The notes below the pieces were generated by a model. The model was not told the DNA's origin and did not search any database. It was given only the letters and a program-made list of their open reading frames with translations. Positions 54,055-62,688 of a stretch of 64,000 nucleotides of DNA are shown in pieces; position 1 is the stretch's first letter, and each line of letters begins with the position of its first letter. The position numbers were made by a program, and so were the translations under genes. This stretch comes from Mucilaginibacter sp. KACC 22063 (GTDB lineage: Bacteria; Bacteroidota; Bacteroidia; Sphingobacteriales; Sphingobacteriaceae): positions 124,001 to 188,000 of the forward strand of contig NZ_CP117877.1 of the NCBI RefSeq assembly GCF_028736115.1, written 5' to 3'.

Positions 54055-56319
54055 TTAATAGGTCAATGTTAATCCTGCCCCCAGTCCCATATCGCTGTCG
54101 TAATGGCTGGATACGGAAAAGGTTTTATTCACGATATAGCGTAATCCGGCGGTGTATTCTTTGTCGGTATTACCCATCAGCGTCATACGCAACCGGTTGG
54201 TTAGGGGGATATCTTCCCGCCCAAGCTGAAACCTAAATTTACCATCGCCATCTACACGGAAATCTGCTACAAATAACATGGGCAGTGTATAGGCTAAACC
54301 GACTACAGCTGTGTGCCGGTTGTTCTTATTGCTAACCTGGCCAAACATGTTTTTCTCCACTTCATCTGTGCGTTTGTAATGATAGTCAAAGCCGGCATAT
54401 CCATAAAGCCACTGCATCCGGCCGAAGTAACGCCCGAACATGGTCTCGTTTTCATAGCCTTTGGTGTCGTTAATTCCCAGGTGCCACATCGTCGAAAACT
54501 TCCAGCGGGTGTTGGCCAATGCTGCGTTGCCGTCGCTGCCGTTACTTTCCAACCCTAATTTTACGGAAGCGTAAAATTGGCGATCATCGGCAGCTACCTT
54601 TTTAAAACCGGCTACAGGATCGGGAACTTCCGGATTCGGCGGTGAATTCTCATAGCTAAAGATCCGTCCCATACCGCTCATCATGTGGTACAGGATATGA
54701 CAGTGAAAGAACCAATCGCCACTTTCCGTCGCCCGGAACTCGATGGTATCCCGTTCCATCGGCATAATATCCAGCGTGTTCTTAAGCGGGGCATAGTCGC
54801 CCTGTCCGTTCAATACACGGAAATAATGGCCGTGCAGGTGCATGGGGTGCCGCATCATGGTATTGTTGTACAGGACGATGCGGACGTTCTCACCCTGTTT
54901 GATCAGGATTTTATCCGATTCAGAAACGGTTTTGTTATTGATCGACCAGACATAACGGTTCATGTTGCCGGTCAATTCAAAGTTGAGCGTTTTAGTGGGC
55001 CCCTTCGGGAGAGTAGTAACGTGGGGAGACTTGAGCATGTTATAATTTAAGGTAACGATATCGCCGCTGCCTGCGCCCATATCCATGCCCGCCATAGGTT
55101 GCATAGGTTTAGACGTGTCCTTTACCCTACTTTCATCTTCGCCGGATATTTCAGGATACATCACGGTATTCATGTCCATGGCCTGGTTTGTCATCACCAT
55201 ACCTTTCATCTCTTTCATATTTCCCTGCATGTCCATCATGTCGTTCATCATGTTCATGCCTTCAAAGTACTTCAAACGTGCCATCTTTTTAGCCGGATGC
55301 TTAGAACCATTTCCTAACCAAAGTGAAGTATACTTTGTGCGGTCCTCTGGCGTCGCCAGAAATTCATAGCTGCCATCTGCCGGAATGGTAACCACCACAT
55401 CATAGGTTTCCGCCACACCTATTATCATTCGGTCAACGTCTACGGGCTGCACATCTTCGCCATCATTGGCTACCACCTGTATCTTTCCACCGGCCCATTT
55501 CAGCCAGAAATAGGTAGACGAACTGCCGTTGACTATCCGTAAACGAACCTTTTCGCCTGCCTTGAACTGCGGGGCTTTGGCCTCAACTTTACCATTGCTC
55601 AAAAACCTGTCGTAATAAACATCGCTTACATCCATGGCGTTCATACGCTTCCACTCGTTGGTCAGCTTGGTTTTCAGGTGCCCTGTTTTCAAAGCAGCAA
55701 GATAATCTTGGGTACTCCCTTTACGAATGGCATACCAGTCGGTAGCATTATGCAAGCGACGCTGCACCTGCACCGGGTTCTCGTCCGTCCAGTCGCTCAG
55801 CAATAAAGTATATTTTTTCATTGGCTGAGGCTTACGCTCATGGATAATAAAAGCACCGTACAGTCCGCTTTGTTCCTGTGTCATGGTATGCGAGTGATAC
55901 CAATAGGTGCCATGCTGCACTAATGGAAATTTAAACAAATGTGTTTGCCCGGCAAGAATGGGCGTTGTGGTGAGATACGACACGCCATCGTAACGGTTAG
56001 GCAAGATCAAACCGTGCCAATGGATGGAAGTTTCCATCATCATTTCATTGTGCACATAGATCTCCGCCGTATCACCCTCGGTAAACTCCAGCGTCGGCGC
56101 AGGTATGCTGCCGTTAATCGCCATCGCCGATGTTTGCCTGCCAGTGTAATTGACCGTTGTATCATTAATGTATAGGTGATAGACGTCCCGATTGTCGATC
56201 CTGGTATGCAGCGGAAGATGTTTGCTTTCAGTAGGGCCGCCCATCCCCATCATGGAGTGCTGCGCATAGGCTACTCCAAAAAGCAAAAATGGAACGATAA
56301 CTAAAATTAATTTTTTCAT
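54055..56319 (-). CDS. CopA-type multicopper oxidase fused to CopB-like outer-membrane barrel
   Basis: 754 residues, longer than usual CopA oxidases (about 600). A signal peptide ends at GVAYAQH. Cupredoxin domains carry the four copper motifs: HWHGLILPNRYDG, HGTYWYHSHT, HPMHLHGHYF and FHCHILYHMMSGMG (His-Cys-His with axial Met). A Met-rich segment (about 350-425, NDMMDMQGNMKEMKGM and MDMGAGSGD) lies before the last domain, like the CueO/CopA copper-binding insert. From about residue 575 the sequence becomes a beta-barrel (RQFYASVKLGLESNGSDG, MQWLYGYAGFDYHYKR, YTAGLRYIVNKTFSVSSHYDSDMGLGAGLTLTY) like CopB of the Pseudomonas cop operon. Oxidation of Cu(I) at the outer membrane is inferred. Confidence 0.88.
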   Translation of the reverse strand: MKKLILVIVPFLLFGVAYAQHSMMGMGGPTESKHLPLHTRIDNRDVYHLYINDTTVNYTGRQTSAMAINGSIPAPTLEFTEGDTAEIYVHNEMMMETSIHWHGLILPNRYDGVSYLTTTPILAGQTHLFKFPLVQHGTYWYHSHTMTQEQSGLYGAFIIHERKPQPMKKYTLLLSDWTDENPVQVQRRLHNATDWYAIRKGSTQDYLAALKTGHLKTKLTNEWKRMNAMDVSDVYYDRFLSNGKVEAKAPQFKAGEKVRLRIVNGSSSTYFWLKWAGGKIQVVANDGEDVQPVDVDRMIIGVAETYDVVVTIPADGSYEFLATPEDRTKYTSLWLGNGSKHPAKKMARLKYFEGMNMMNDMMDMQGNMKEMKGMVMTNQAMDMNTVMYPEISGEDESRVKDTSKPMQPMAGMDMGAGSGDIVTLNYNMLKSPHVTTLPKGPTKTLNFELTGNMNRYVWSINNKTVSESDKILIKQGENVRIVLYNNTMMRHPMHLHGHYFRVLNGQGDYAPLKNTLDIMPMERDTIEFRATESGDWFFHCHILYHMMSGMGRIFSYENSPPNPEVPDPVAGFKKVAADDRQFYASVKLGLESNGSDGNAALANTRWKFSTMWHLGINDTKGYENETMFGRYFGRMQWLYGYAGFDYHYKRTDEVEKNMFGQVSNKNNRHTAVVGLAYTLPMLFVADFRVDGDGKFRFQLGREDIPLTNRLRMTLMGNTDKEYTAGLRYIVNKTFSVSSHYDSDMGLGAGLTLTY

Positions 56320-56360
56320 GGTATAAAACAGGCCGAAGTTTTCACTCCGGCCCGTATATT

Positions 56361-56843
56361 TTATTGTGCTGCGGGTAAAGTTTCTTTGACCTCGCCGCAG
56401 GTTAACATTTGATTACCGTAATAAGGGTTTTTGATGGCTGCCGATTCGCTCAGCCAATAAGACTTTTTCATCGGGCAATAGTCGCGGTAAACCGGCGCGC
56501 TGTTGAACTTACCGGCTTTTACCAGCGCGTACATATTCTCCGATAGTTTGGCAAAATGTTCGCGCTGATGGGCGATATCGTTGCTTTCGCCGATGTGACG
56601 GGCATCAAACAATAATTTATCTTTTTGAGCCTCGGCTAATTGATCGGCAGTAAGAGCGCTGACCGCGCTTTGAAATTCCTTTGCCTTGGCATTTGCAGTA
56701 GCCGCATTACTATTGATCAGGGCGTTTTTTACGCCGTAATAGGCGGTCAATACCGCGTCTTTGGAAGTATTAATTTGTGCTTTTGCTTGGGTAAAGGATA
56801 ATAGCACCACAAAGGCGCATGCGAGAATTTGAAGCTTTTTCAT
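56361..56843 (-). CDS. DUF3347 periplasmic copper-associated protein
   Basis: 160 residues with signal peptide (FTQAKAQ, about 23). DUF3347: an alpha-helical body (DAVLTAYYGVKNALINSNAATANAKAKEF) and the conserved metal-site-like end YRDYCPM...KSYWLSESAAIKNPYYGNQMLTCGEV, with two cysteines and several Met/His. Typical of copper efflux gene groups in Bacteroidota. Same strand as the oxidase, with a 41-base gap. Confidence 0.9.
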   Translation of the reverse strand: MKKLQILACAFVVLLSFTQAKAQINTSKDAVLTAYYGVKNALINSNAATANAKAKEFQSAVSALTADQLAEAQKDKLLFDARHIGESNDIAHQREHFAKLSENMYALVKAGKFNSAPVYRDYCPMKKSYWLSESAAIKNPYYGNQMLTCGEVKETLPAAQ

Positions 56844-56871
56844 GTTCTTAAATTTTATAAATGAATATTAA

Positions 56872-56887
56872 TTCCTGTTAACAGGAA
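56872..56887. promoter_or_regulatory. Perfect 16-bp palindrome in front of the DUF3347 gene
   Basis: TTCCTGTTAACAGGAA is fully symmetrical and lies 29 bases upstream of the ATG at 56843. It is a candidate operator for the leftward copper operon. Confidence 0.5.
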
Positions 56888-56919
56888 ATTATTGTTTCGA
56901 ATAAGTTTGCATAGGAATA

Positions 56920-56938
56920 GATGATCCAAAGGATCATC
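56920..56938. other. Hairpin GATGATCC-AAA-GGATCATC
   Basis: Perfect 8-bp stem with a three-base loop, between the HYC_CC_PP and DUF3347 genes. No T tract follows on the minus strand, so termination would be weak; it may be an attenuating stem in the operon mRNA. Confidence 0.4.
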
Positions 56939-56971
56939 AGTTTCTTGAGGGTCGAAGAAATAGAATGGGGA

Positions 56972-57373
56972 TCAGATACGAAAAACGCAGTTACGTAAAA
57001 ATACAGGGACAGCCGGGACGGAAGGCGGTGCCTGGCTTACCGGGTGCTGCACCGTTAGAGGTACAGTAGGATAAGGCAGTGATCCGAAGAAAGGAAATGA
57101 CGGCAGGACAACCGCGCCAGTGCCCAAAGTAAACTGGCTATAAGTGACCGAACCGCTTTTATCCGATTTGAGCTGCTGGTGCTTGTCCGTACAGCAGTTT
57201 TTAGTTGATTTTGCCTTAAGGTCCATACCGCAGGTATGGCATTTTTCGGTGTGACTGTGCCATAGCGATACCTTGACCAGCCTGCCCATACAGTACTGGT
57301 AATGCAGCGTTGCCCCGGAAGAAACGCCCAGGTACAGCACGGCTAAAAAGGTTATGAACAGCTTTTTGATCAC
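56972..57373 (-). CDS. HYC_CC_PP family protein
   Basis: 133 residues. Signal peptide to about GVSSG (19). The family-naming pieces are visible: HYQYCMG (HYC), STKNCCTDKHQQ (CC) and the Pro-rich tail APPSVPAVP (PP). An additional HSHTEKCHTCGMD gives His/Cys pairs suited to metal binding. The family accompanies metal transport and efflux genes in Bacteroidota. Divergent from the next gene over 167 bases. Confidence 0.85.
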   Translation of the reverse strand: MIKKLFITFLAVLYLGVSSGATLHYQYCMGRLVKVSLWHSHTEKCHTCGMDLKAKSTKNCCTDKHQQLKSDKSGSVTYSQFTLGTGAVVLPSFPFFGSLPYPTVPLTVQHPVSQAPPSVPAVPVFLRNCVFRI

Positions 57374-57465
57374 GATACAAATATCATCAACATAACGGAA
57401 AGCGATTTATATAATTTTCTATAGTATTTACAAAATAACCAAATTTATGAAGTCCCGATAATGTT

Positions 57466-57487
57466 GTCAATCATTTCAATAATTGAC
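57466..57487. promoter_or_regulatory. Inverted repeat in the divergent copper promoter region
   Basis: GTCAAT-N10-ATTGAC; a further ATTGA...TCAAT pair overlaps it on the right. It lies between the two divergent halves of the copper locus, and its short arms leave room for chance. Confidence 0.35.
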
Positions 57488-57540
57488 GATGATCAATATG
57501 ATTGCTTATCCGCCTGCTTTACTTTGACTTAAAAACAATC

Positions 57541-58002
57541 ATGAAAAAAGCGATCCATTTAATATGGGCCATAACCACCCTGATCATTGATGGTTTTGCA
57601 CCTGCGTCTGCGCAAACCGAACCGAAAGCGGTGCCAGCCAATGAAATTCATATCAACAAGAAAGGCGAGATACACGACCATGGCGGAACCTTATTAGGCT
57701 ATATCAGCAAGGACGATATCGTAAGGGATACCAAGGGCAATAAAGTCTATTTTATTGACCGCGATGGCAACGTGATCGATGCCAAGGGCAACAAATTAGG
57801 AAAAGCAGCGAAGAACGGCTTTTATTTCAACAACGAAGGACAGCAGGTTTTGAAAGTAAAAGATAAAGATGCCGGGGAATGTGAGATACTGGATCCTGCC
57901 GGGCACAATCTGGGCACTACACACAAGAACTATAAACTGCATGCCTGCGCCGCGCATTGTTTGTTTCTAAAAAAGCAAGCCAATCAACATCCGGTACATT
58001 AA
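57541..58002 (+). CDS. Secreted protein with His/Cys-rich C-terminus
   Basis: 153 residues from the ATG at 57541, which opens a signal peptide (MKKAIHLIWAITTLIIDGFA, cut near ASAQT). The centre is made of short beta-hairpin repeats with alternating DxxGN or DRDGN turns (GEIHDHGGTLLGYIS, DTKGNKVYFIDRDGNVIDAKGNKLG). The C-terminal 25 residues contain HACAAHC and end in QHPVH, a possible copper ligand set. No named family recognised. First gene of the rightward copper unit. Confidence 0.7.
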   Translation: MKKAIHLIWAITTLIIDGFAPASAQTEPKAVPANEIHINKKGEIHDHGGTLLGYISKDDIVRDTKGNKVYFIDRDGNVIDAKGNKLGKAAKNGFYFNNEGQQVLKVKDKDAGECEILDPAGHNLGTTHKNYKLHACAAHCLFLKKQANQHPVH

Positions 58003-58008
58003 CGCCAC

Positions 58009-58051
58009 TTATTTTATAAAGATCGGGCATAATTGTATAAATGCCTTTGAG
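58009..58051 (+). promoter_or_regulatory. Promoter-operator of the HMA-AraC gene
   Basis: TATAAAGATCGGGC at 58015 is followed 30 bases later by CTTTG at 58045. The same pair occurs before copA (58680 and 58709, 29 bases apart), and a degenerate form before copZ (60971 and 61005). Shared spacing points to a common regulator. Confidence 0.45.
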
Positions 58052-58079
58052 ATTAAATAGCGACCTTTAGGTTTGCTAT

Positions 58080-58652
58080 ATGACCGAACTCTTCATTAAA
58101 AATATGGTATGCGACCGCTGTAAAATGGTGGTCGAACAGGAACTCAACAAACACGGGCTCCAGGTGGACGATGTTCATCTGGGCCTTGTGCATTTACGGA
58201 ATGACATCGATAAAAGACAACGCCTGGAATTGGCGGAGGGATTAAATAAACTGGGCTTTGAATTGTTGGATGACGTTAAGTCAAAAACAGTAGAGCAGAT
58301 CAAAAACAGTATCATTCAAAAAATACATCATAGCGACTACCTGGATATCAAAGTGAACTGGTCGGCTTTGCTTTCAGATGAACTTAACCAAGACTATAAG
58401 CACCTCAGCGGCTTATTTTCGGGTGTGGAAGGCATCACCCTGGAGCAATATATCATTCAGCAAAAGATCGAACGGGTGAAGGAACTGCTGTTTTACGATG
58501 AAATGAACCTGAGCGAGATCTCTTATAAATTGGGCTATAGCAGCGTTGCCCATCTTTCTGCGCAGTTTAAAAAAGTGACCGGGCAAACGCCCTCACAGTT
58601 TAAAGCAGCAAGATCTGCCGGTAGCGCACGCCGCTCGCTGGATGCTATCTGA
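58080..58652 (+). CDS. HMA-AraC fusion regulator, probable copper sensor
   Basis: 190 residues. The N-terminus is a heavy-metal-associated-like ferredoxin fold with Cys11 and Cys14 (KNMVCDRCKMVVEQEL, then LVHLRNDIDKRQRLELAEGLNKLGFEL). A helical linker leads to an AraC double helix-turn-helix at about 105-185 (ITLEQYIIQQKIERVKELLFYDEMNLSEISYKLGYSSVAHLSAQFKKVTGQTPSQF). Direct metal sensing by the CxxC pair, controlling the adjacent copA and perhaps the divergent operon, is inferred. Such HMA-AraC regulators occur next to copper ATPases in Bacteroidota. Confidence 0.85.
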   Translation: MTELFIKNMVCDRCKMVVEQELNKHGLQVDDVHLGLVHLRNDIDKRQRLELAEGLNKLGFELLDDVKSKTVEQIKNSIIQKIHHSDYLDIKVNWSALLSDELNQDYKHLSGLFSGVEGITLEQYIIQQKIERVKELLFYDEMNLSEISYKLGYSSVAHLSAQFKKVTGQTPSQFKAARSAGSARRSLDAI

Positions 58653-58676
58653 AAAAGATATAAATCACTTAGCCAA

Positions 58677-58713
58677 TTCTATAAAGCTCAAGGGCTCACA
58701 CTTCAGATCTTTG
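58677..58713 (+). promoter_or_regulatory. Promoter-operator of copA
   Basis: TATAAAGCTCAAGGGC at 58680 and CTTTG at 58709, in the same spacing as before the HMA-AraC gene. The copA ATG follows at 58734. Confidence 0.45.
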
Positions 58714-58733
58714 TTTAATTAAAGTACTGAACA

Positions 58734-60959
58734 ATGACAACCCTAACAACTCATAATCAAAAGAGATCATTTCCCGTTACCGGCATGACCTGTGCTGGTT
58801 GCGCGGTGAGTGTGGAATCGATACTTAAATCCGCGCCGGGCGTTAACAACGCTGGTGTTAACTTCGCTAACAGTACGGCCTGGGCTTCCTATGATGATAC
58901 CCTAACTAACCCCAAGGCACTCCAACAAGCGGTGCAGGCGGTTGGTTACGACCTGATTGTAGACGCTGAAGATCCTGCTAAAGCTCAGGAAGAAGCACAG
59001 CACAATAAATACCTGGAGGTAAAAGCACGAACTGTATGGTCTTCCGTATTTGCTCTTCCTGTTTTCCTAATCGGCATGTTTTTTATGGATATACCCCACG
59101 CCGAATGGATCTCGATGTTGCTGACCATACCTGTAGTATTTTGGTTTGGCAGGAACTTCTTTATCGGTGCGTGGAAACAAGCCTGCCATGGTAAAGCGAA
59201 CATGGATACGCTCGTCGCCCTAAGCACGGGAATTGCTTTCATTTTTAGCGCCTTCAATACGATCGATCCTGAATTTTGGCACCGCAGAGGTATTCACCCA
59301 CATGTTTATTTCGAAGCTGCTGCGGTCGTTATCGCCTTTATCTCCCTGGGGAAGTTATTGGAGGAAAAAGCGAAGTCTAACACGTCGACGGCTATTAAAA
59401 AGCTCATCGGCCTCCAACCGAAAACGGTTCACGTGATTGTCGACGGCGCAGAGCAGGTAATGCCGATTGAATCGGTCGTGCCGGGTGATGTCATTCTTGT
59501 ACGCCCAGGCGAAAAGATCGCTGTAGATGGTACGGTAAGCATAGGTACTTCCTTTGTAGACGAAAGCATGATCACCGGTGAACCTGTACCGGTGGAAAAA
59601 ACGGCCGGAGAAAAGGTATTTGCAGGTACGATCAATCAGAAAGGAAGTTTTCAGTTTGCAGCAGAAAAGATCGGCAGCGATACTTTGCTCGCACATATCA
59701 TTAAGATGGTACAGGAAGCACAGGGTAGCAAAGCACCGGTGCAGAAGTTAGTCGACAAGACCGCCGGCATTTTTGTACCTGTAGTCCTAGTGATCTCCGT
59801 CTTGACATTTACTATTTGGATGCTGTTTGGTGGCGATAGTGCATTTACCCATGCATTGCTTACTTCGATAACTGTTTTGGTTATTGCCTGTCCCTGCGCT
59901 CTGGGCCTGGCAACGCCGACGGCTATTATGGTAGGTGTAGGTAAAGGTGCGGAGAACCATATTTTAATTAAAGATGCTGAGAGCCTGGAATTGGGGTATA
60001 AGGTTAACGCCGTAGTCCTGGACAAGACCGGAACGATCACCGAAGGCAAGCCCCGGGTTACAGAAATAGCTTGGCTGAACGGACTGGCTGATGATCTTTT
60101 GTTGCGTCAAATTCTTTACAGTTTGGAATCCCGTTCTGAACATCCTCTAGCAGAAGCTGTAGTAGTAGCGGTAGAAGCTACCAAGGACCTTGCATTGCAG
60201 AACTTTGAAAGTCTGACCGGAAGGGGCGTTAAAGCGGAATATTCGGGTCGCCGGTACCTGTTTGGCAATGGCAAGCTAATGGAAGAGAATGCCATTGCAG
60301 TTGATCCGTTATTAAAACAACGAGCAGATGAATTACAGGCATCCGCCAAAACGGTGGTGTACTTCAGTGATGACCGTCACTGCCTGGCTATTGTAGCTAT
60401 AGCTGACAATGTAAAAAGCAATTCTAAAAACGCCATCCAACAGTTGCAGCAAAATGGCGTGGAGGTGTTTATGCTGACGGGAGATAATGTGCAGACAGCC
60501 GCGGCAATAGCTGGCGAGGTGGGTATTAAAAACTTCAAAGCTGAGGTCATGTCGCATGATAAAGCGGAATTTATAAAAGCGTTGCAGGCAAAAGGCAAAG
60601 TGGTGGCCATGGTCGGCGATGGTATTAATGACAGTGAAGCGCTGGCACAGGCAGATGTGAGTATTGCCATGGGGAAAGGATCAGATATTGCGATGGAGGT
60701 GGCCAAAATCACGCTCATCACATCCGATCTTCAGTCGATACCCAAAGCGCTCCTGCTTTCTAAGAAGACGGTAAGCACGATAAGACAAAACCTCTTTTGG
60801 GCATTTATCTATAATGTGATCGGGATACCGCTGGCTGCCGGGATACTATACCCATACAACGGTTTTCTGTTGAACCCCATGATCGCCGGTGCAGCGATGG
60901 CTTTGAGTTCAGTATCGGTGGTGAGTAACAGCCTGCGTTTAAAAACAATCAAAATTTAG
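58734..60959 (+). CDS. copA: Copper-exporting P1B-1 ATPase CopA
   Basis: 741 residues. One N-terminal HMA domain with [13 protein letters not shown] (about 18-30), eight membrane helices, the membrane CPC motif ([13 protein letters not shown], about 385), TGEP in the actuator, DKTGTITEG phosphorylation loop, HP motif (SEHPLAEA) and [14 protein letters not shown] hinge. Pumps Cu(I) out of the cytoplasm. Its CPC motif complements the CPH motif of the other ATPase, so the locus holds two P1B pumps of different ion preference. Confidence 0.97.
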   Translation: MTTLTTHNQKRSFPVTGMTCAGCAVSVESILKSAPGVNNAGVNFANSTAWASYDDTLTNPKALQQAVQAVGYDLIVDAEDPAKAQEEAQHNKYLEVKARTVWSSVFALPVFLIGMFFMDIPHAEWISMLLTIPVVFWFGRNFFIGAWKQACHGKANMDTLVALSTGIAFIFSAFNTIDPEFWHRRGIHPHVYFEAAAVVIAFISLGKLLEEKAKSNTSTAIKKLIGLQPKTVHVIVDGAEQVMPIESVVPGDVILVRPGEKIAVDGTVSIGTSFVDESMITGEPVPVEKTAGEKVFAGTINQKGSFQFAAEKIGSDTLLAHIIKMVQEAQGSKAPVQKLVDKTAGIFVPVVLVISVLTFTIWMLFGGDSAFTHALLTSITVLVIACPCALGLATPTAIMVGVGKGAENHILIKDAESLELGYKVNAVVLDKTGTITEGKPRVTEIAWLNGLADDLLLRQILYSLESRSEHPLAEAVVVAVEATKDLALQNFESLTGRGVKAEYSGRRYLFGNGKLMEENAIAVDPLLKQRADELQASAKTVVYFSDDRHCLAIVAIADNVKSNSKNAIQQLQQNGVEVFMLTGDNVQTAAAIAGEVGIKNFKAEVMSHDKAEFIKALQAKGKVVAMVGDGINDSEALAQADVSIAMGKGSDIAMEVAKITLITSDLQSIPKALLLSKKTVSTIRQNLFWAFIYNVIGIPLAAGILYPYNGFLLNPMIAGAAMALSSVSVVSNSLRLKTIKI

Positions 60960-60964
60960 CCCGA

Positions 60965-61010
60965 TTATTTTATAACAAATCGCGCTTATCCTGTAAATCT
61001 AAAACCTTGA
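60965..61010 (+). promoter_or_regulatory. Degenerate copper promoter motif before copZ
   Basis: TATAACAAATCGCGC at 60971 and CCTTG at 61005 resemble the motifs before the HMA-AraC gene and copA, with about four extra bases of spacing. The copZ ATG follows at 61044. Confidence 0.35.
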
Positions 61011-61043
61011 TATAGACTAATTTTGAATTATAAATTATATAAA

Positions 61044-61250
61044 ATGGGAACTATAAAATTTAAGACAAATATCAATTGTGGTGGCTGTATCGCCAAGGTA
61101 ACTCCAGCATTAAATGAAGCTGTAGGTGAAGGAAACTGGCAGGTAGAAACCGGCGTACCCGAAAAGATCCTGACAGTTGAAAGTAACGTCACTCTTGATG
61201 AAATCGTCAGCAAAGTACAAGCGGCCGGATTTAAGATAGAACAATTGTAA
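61044..61250 (+). CDS. copZ: Heavy-metal-associated domain copper chaperone
   Basis: 68 residues from the ATG at 61044 (MGTIKFKTNINCGGC). A free HMA domain with Cys12-Gly-Gly-Cys15; the usual Met two residues before the first Cys is replaced by Ile. GFKIEQL closes the fold. Delivers Cu(I) to CopA, whose gene ends 84 bases upstream. The symbol follows function, not close sequence identity. Confidence 0.85.
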   Translation: MGTIKFKTNINCGGCIAKVTPALNEAVGEGNWQVETGVPEKILTVESNVTLDEIVSKVQAAGFKIEQL

Positions 61251-61730
61251 ATAAAATGAGTGCACAAGCAGATATGCACCTTTGTTATCATCAATCACTG
61301 ATAGCGTAAAAAGCCCTTTAGCAATACCGCAAGGGCTTTTTACTATATAACACCTTCAAATTTCAGCGAAAGCCACGTGATGTCATAATGGAAAATTAGG
61401 GTGGCTCAATAACGTCAGGTGATCCATCTTAAACCAACTACAAGTATTTGTTAATCCACATCTATAATAGAAAATTTACTTTTGCACCCAGGAAGTGAAT
61501 TTGCTTATCATCAGTTGCTGAAGTTATTAAAGCTGCCGGAAAAAAGCTGCGAAAGACCGCTAACAAAGTGTATAAAACGATTTATGTCAGTATAGAAAAG
61601 GTGGTTTGTGAAGTGGAAATCCCCTTTGTAAATAAAAGGTTTATATGTTTGAAAAGATTACAAAAAGTTCATTAGCTAATCTTGACAAACCCTTATCGTC
61701 AATTGAAAAACTGTCAATTATTATTTTTTA
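61251..61730. other. Mostly non-coding gap after copZ
   Basis: 480 bases. It holds the terminator 61308-61341 and, at 61498-61671, a plus-strand frame of about 57 codons (VAEVIKAAGKKLRKTANKVY, ending LKRLQKVH) without a convincing start codon; it may be a gene remnant. Otherwise nothing seen. Confidence 0.5.
61308..61341 (+). terminator. Intrinsic terminator of the rightward copper operon
   Basis: AAAAGCCCTT/AAGGGCTTTT perfect 10-bp stem with a 12-base loop, ending in TTTTT. Begins 58 bases after copZ. Confidence 0.85.
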
Positions 61731-62627
61731 TCAGATGATCTCCAGTTCTGTTTTTCCCTTTGGTATGTAAAAGGAAAACTCCAGGTTCATTTCTTCTTCG
61801 GTTTGGGTGTTTATCAATGTTATGGCAGCGTCACCGTTGGGTTTGACCAAAGATGCCAACTTGCCGTTACCAGATATTTTAATAATAGCATCTGATGGTA
61901 TCGGTAACAATTTAAAGCCAGCCCCCAAGTCCCGGGTTAAGCCCTTGATTCTAGCTTCTGTTTCCTCCTTGTTTAAATACATTGTTACCCCGACAACGTG
62001 CTCACGGTTAGCAATCAGCTTTTGTAATTTTCCCATCTCTTTATTAGCAATAATCCTGGCTAATTGTTGGTAAGCGCCCTGTAATTTGTCTTTTAAGTTA
62101 GTAATGCGTCTGAGGTCAGCGCCGTCCTGGTAGCTTATTATGTTGTAGGGTACATTAGCTACAAAAAAAGCACTCTGGGTAAGGAAAGGTATTTTTTTTG
62201 CCGGGTCAATTTTAGGAATGGCATATTCTCCTGAAAGTTGCTCTTTAAACTCCAGTTGTTTTAAGGCATCAAAAACCTTGATGTTATAGCTGAATTCGGC
62301 GCTTCGATGTAGCGCCTTTTCACCATTAAGCGGATACACTTTTACAACGATTGCCTGTTTGCCACTCTGTGAAATTGCGGCGTTGATAGGAATGAATGAT
62401 GAAGTTTGTCCGGCAATGCTCATGTTGAACACTGTGACATCATTAACCGCAACTTCGAATCTGCAAAATGCCGCTTTAAAGTCTAATTGGTAATAGGGTT
62501 GATTCGTGTTGTAGTCTGCCTTTTTTTTAATGATGATGGGCGTAGGAGCTGAGGCCATGTTATTTTCTGAATTACATCCGCTGTAAATAAACAAGCCTGT
62601 AAGTAGCAGCAATAGGTTTTTATTCAT
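61731..62627 (-). CDS. Hypothetical lipoprotein
   Basis: 298 residues from the ATG at 62627. MNKNLLLLLTGLFIYSGC is a lipoprotein signal with lipobox cysteine at residue 18. Mature part: a beta-rich N-terminal domain (YYQLDFKAAFCRFEVAVNDVTVFNM) and a helical region (LQGAYQQLARIIANKEMGKLQKLIANREHVV), closing with a strand-rich end (LEFSFYIPKGKTELEII). No family recognised. Three leftward genes follow one another here with short gaps (61 and 3 bases). Confidence 0.6.
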   Translation of the reverse strand: MNKNLLLLLTGLFIYSGCNSENNMASAPTPIIIKKKADYNTNQPYYQLDFKAAFCRFEVAVNDVTVFNMSIAGQTSSFIPINAAISQSGKQAIVVKVYPLNGEKALHRSAEFSYNIKVFDALKQLEFKEQLSGEYAIPKIDPAKKIPFLTQSAFFVANVPYNIISYQDGADLRRITNLKDKLQGAYQQLARIIANKEMGKLQKLIANREHVVGVTMYLNKEETEARIKGLTRDLGAGFKLLPIPSDAIIKISGNGKLASLVKPNGDAAITLINTQTEEEMNLEFSFYIPKGKTELEII

Positions 62628-62688
62628 TTTTAATTGATTGAGGATTTCGCCAGGTGACTTCAGTTGCCATATCAGCATGCAATTCGGT

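Noticed and set aside
61498..61671. About 57-codon frame after the copper operon
   Set aside because: A stop precedes it closely, no ATG/GTG/TTG start fits, and no partner or terminator belongs to it.
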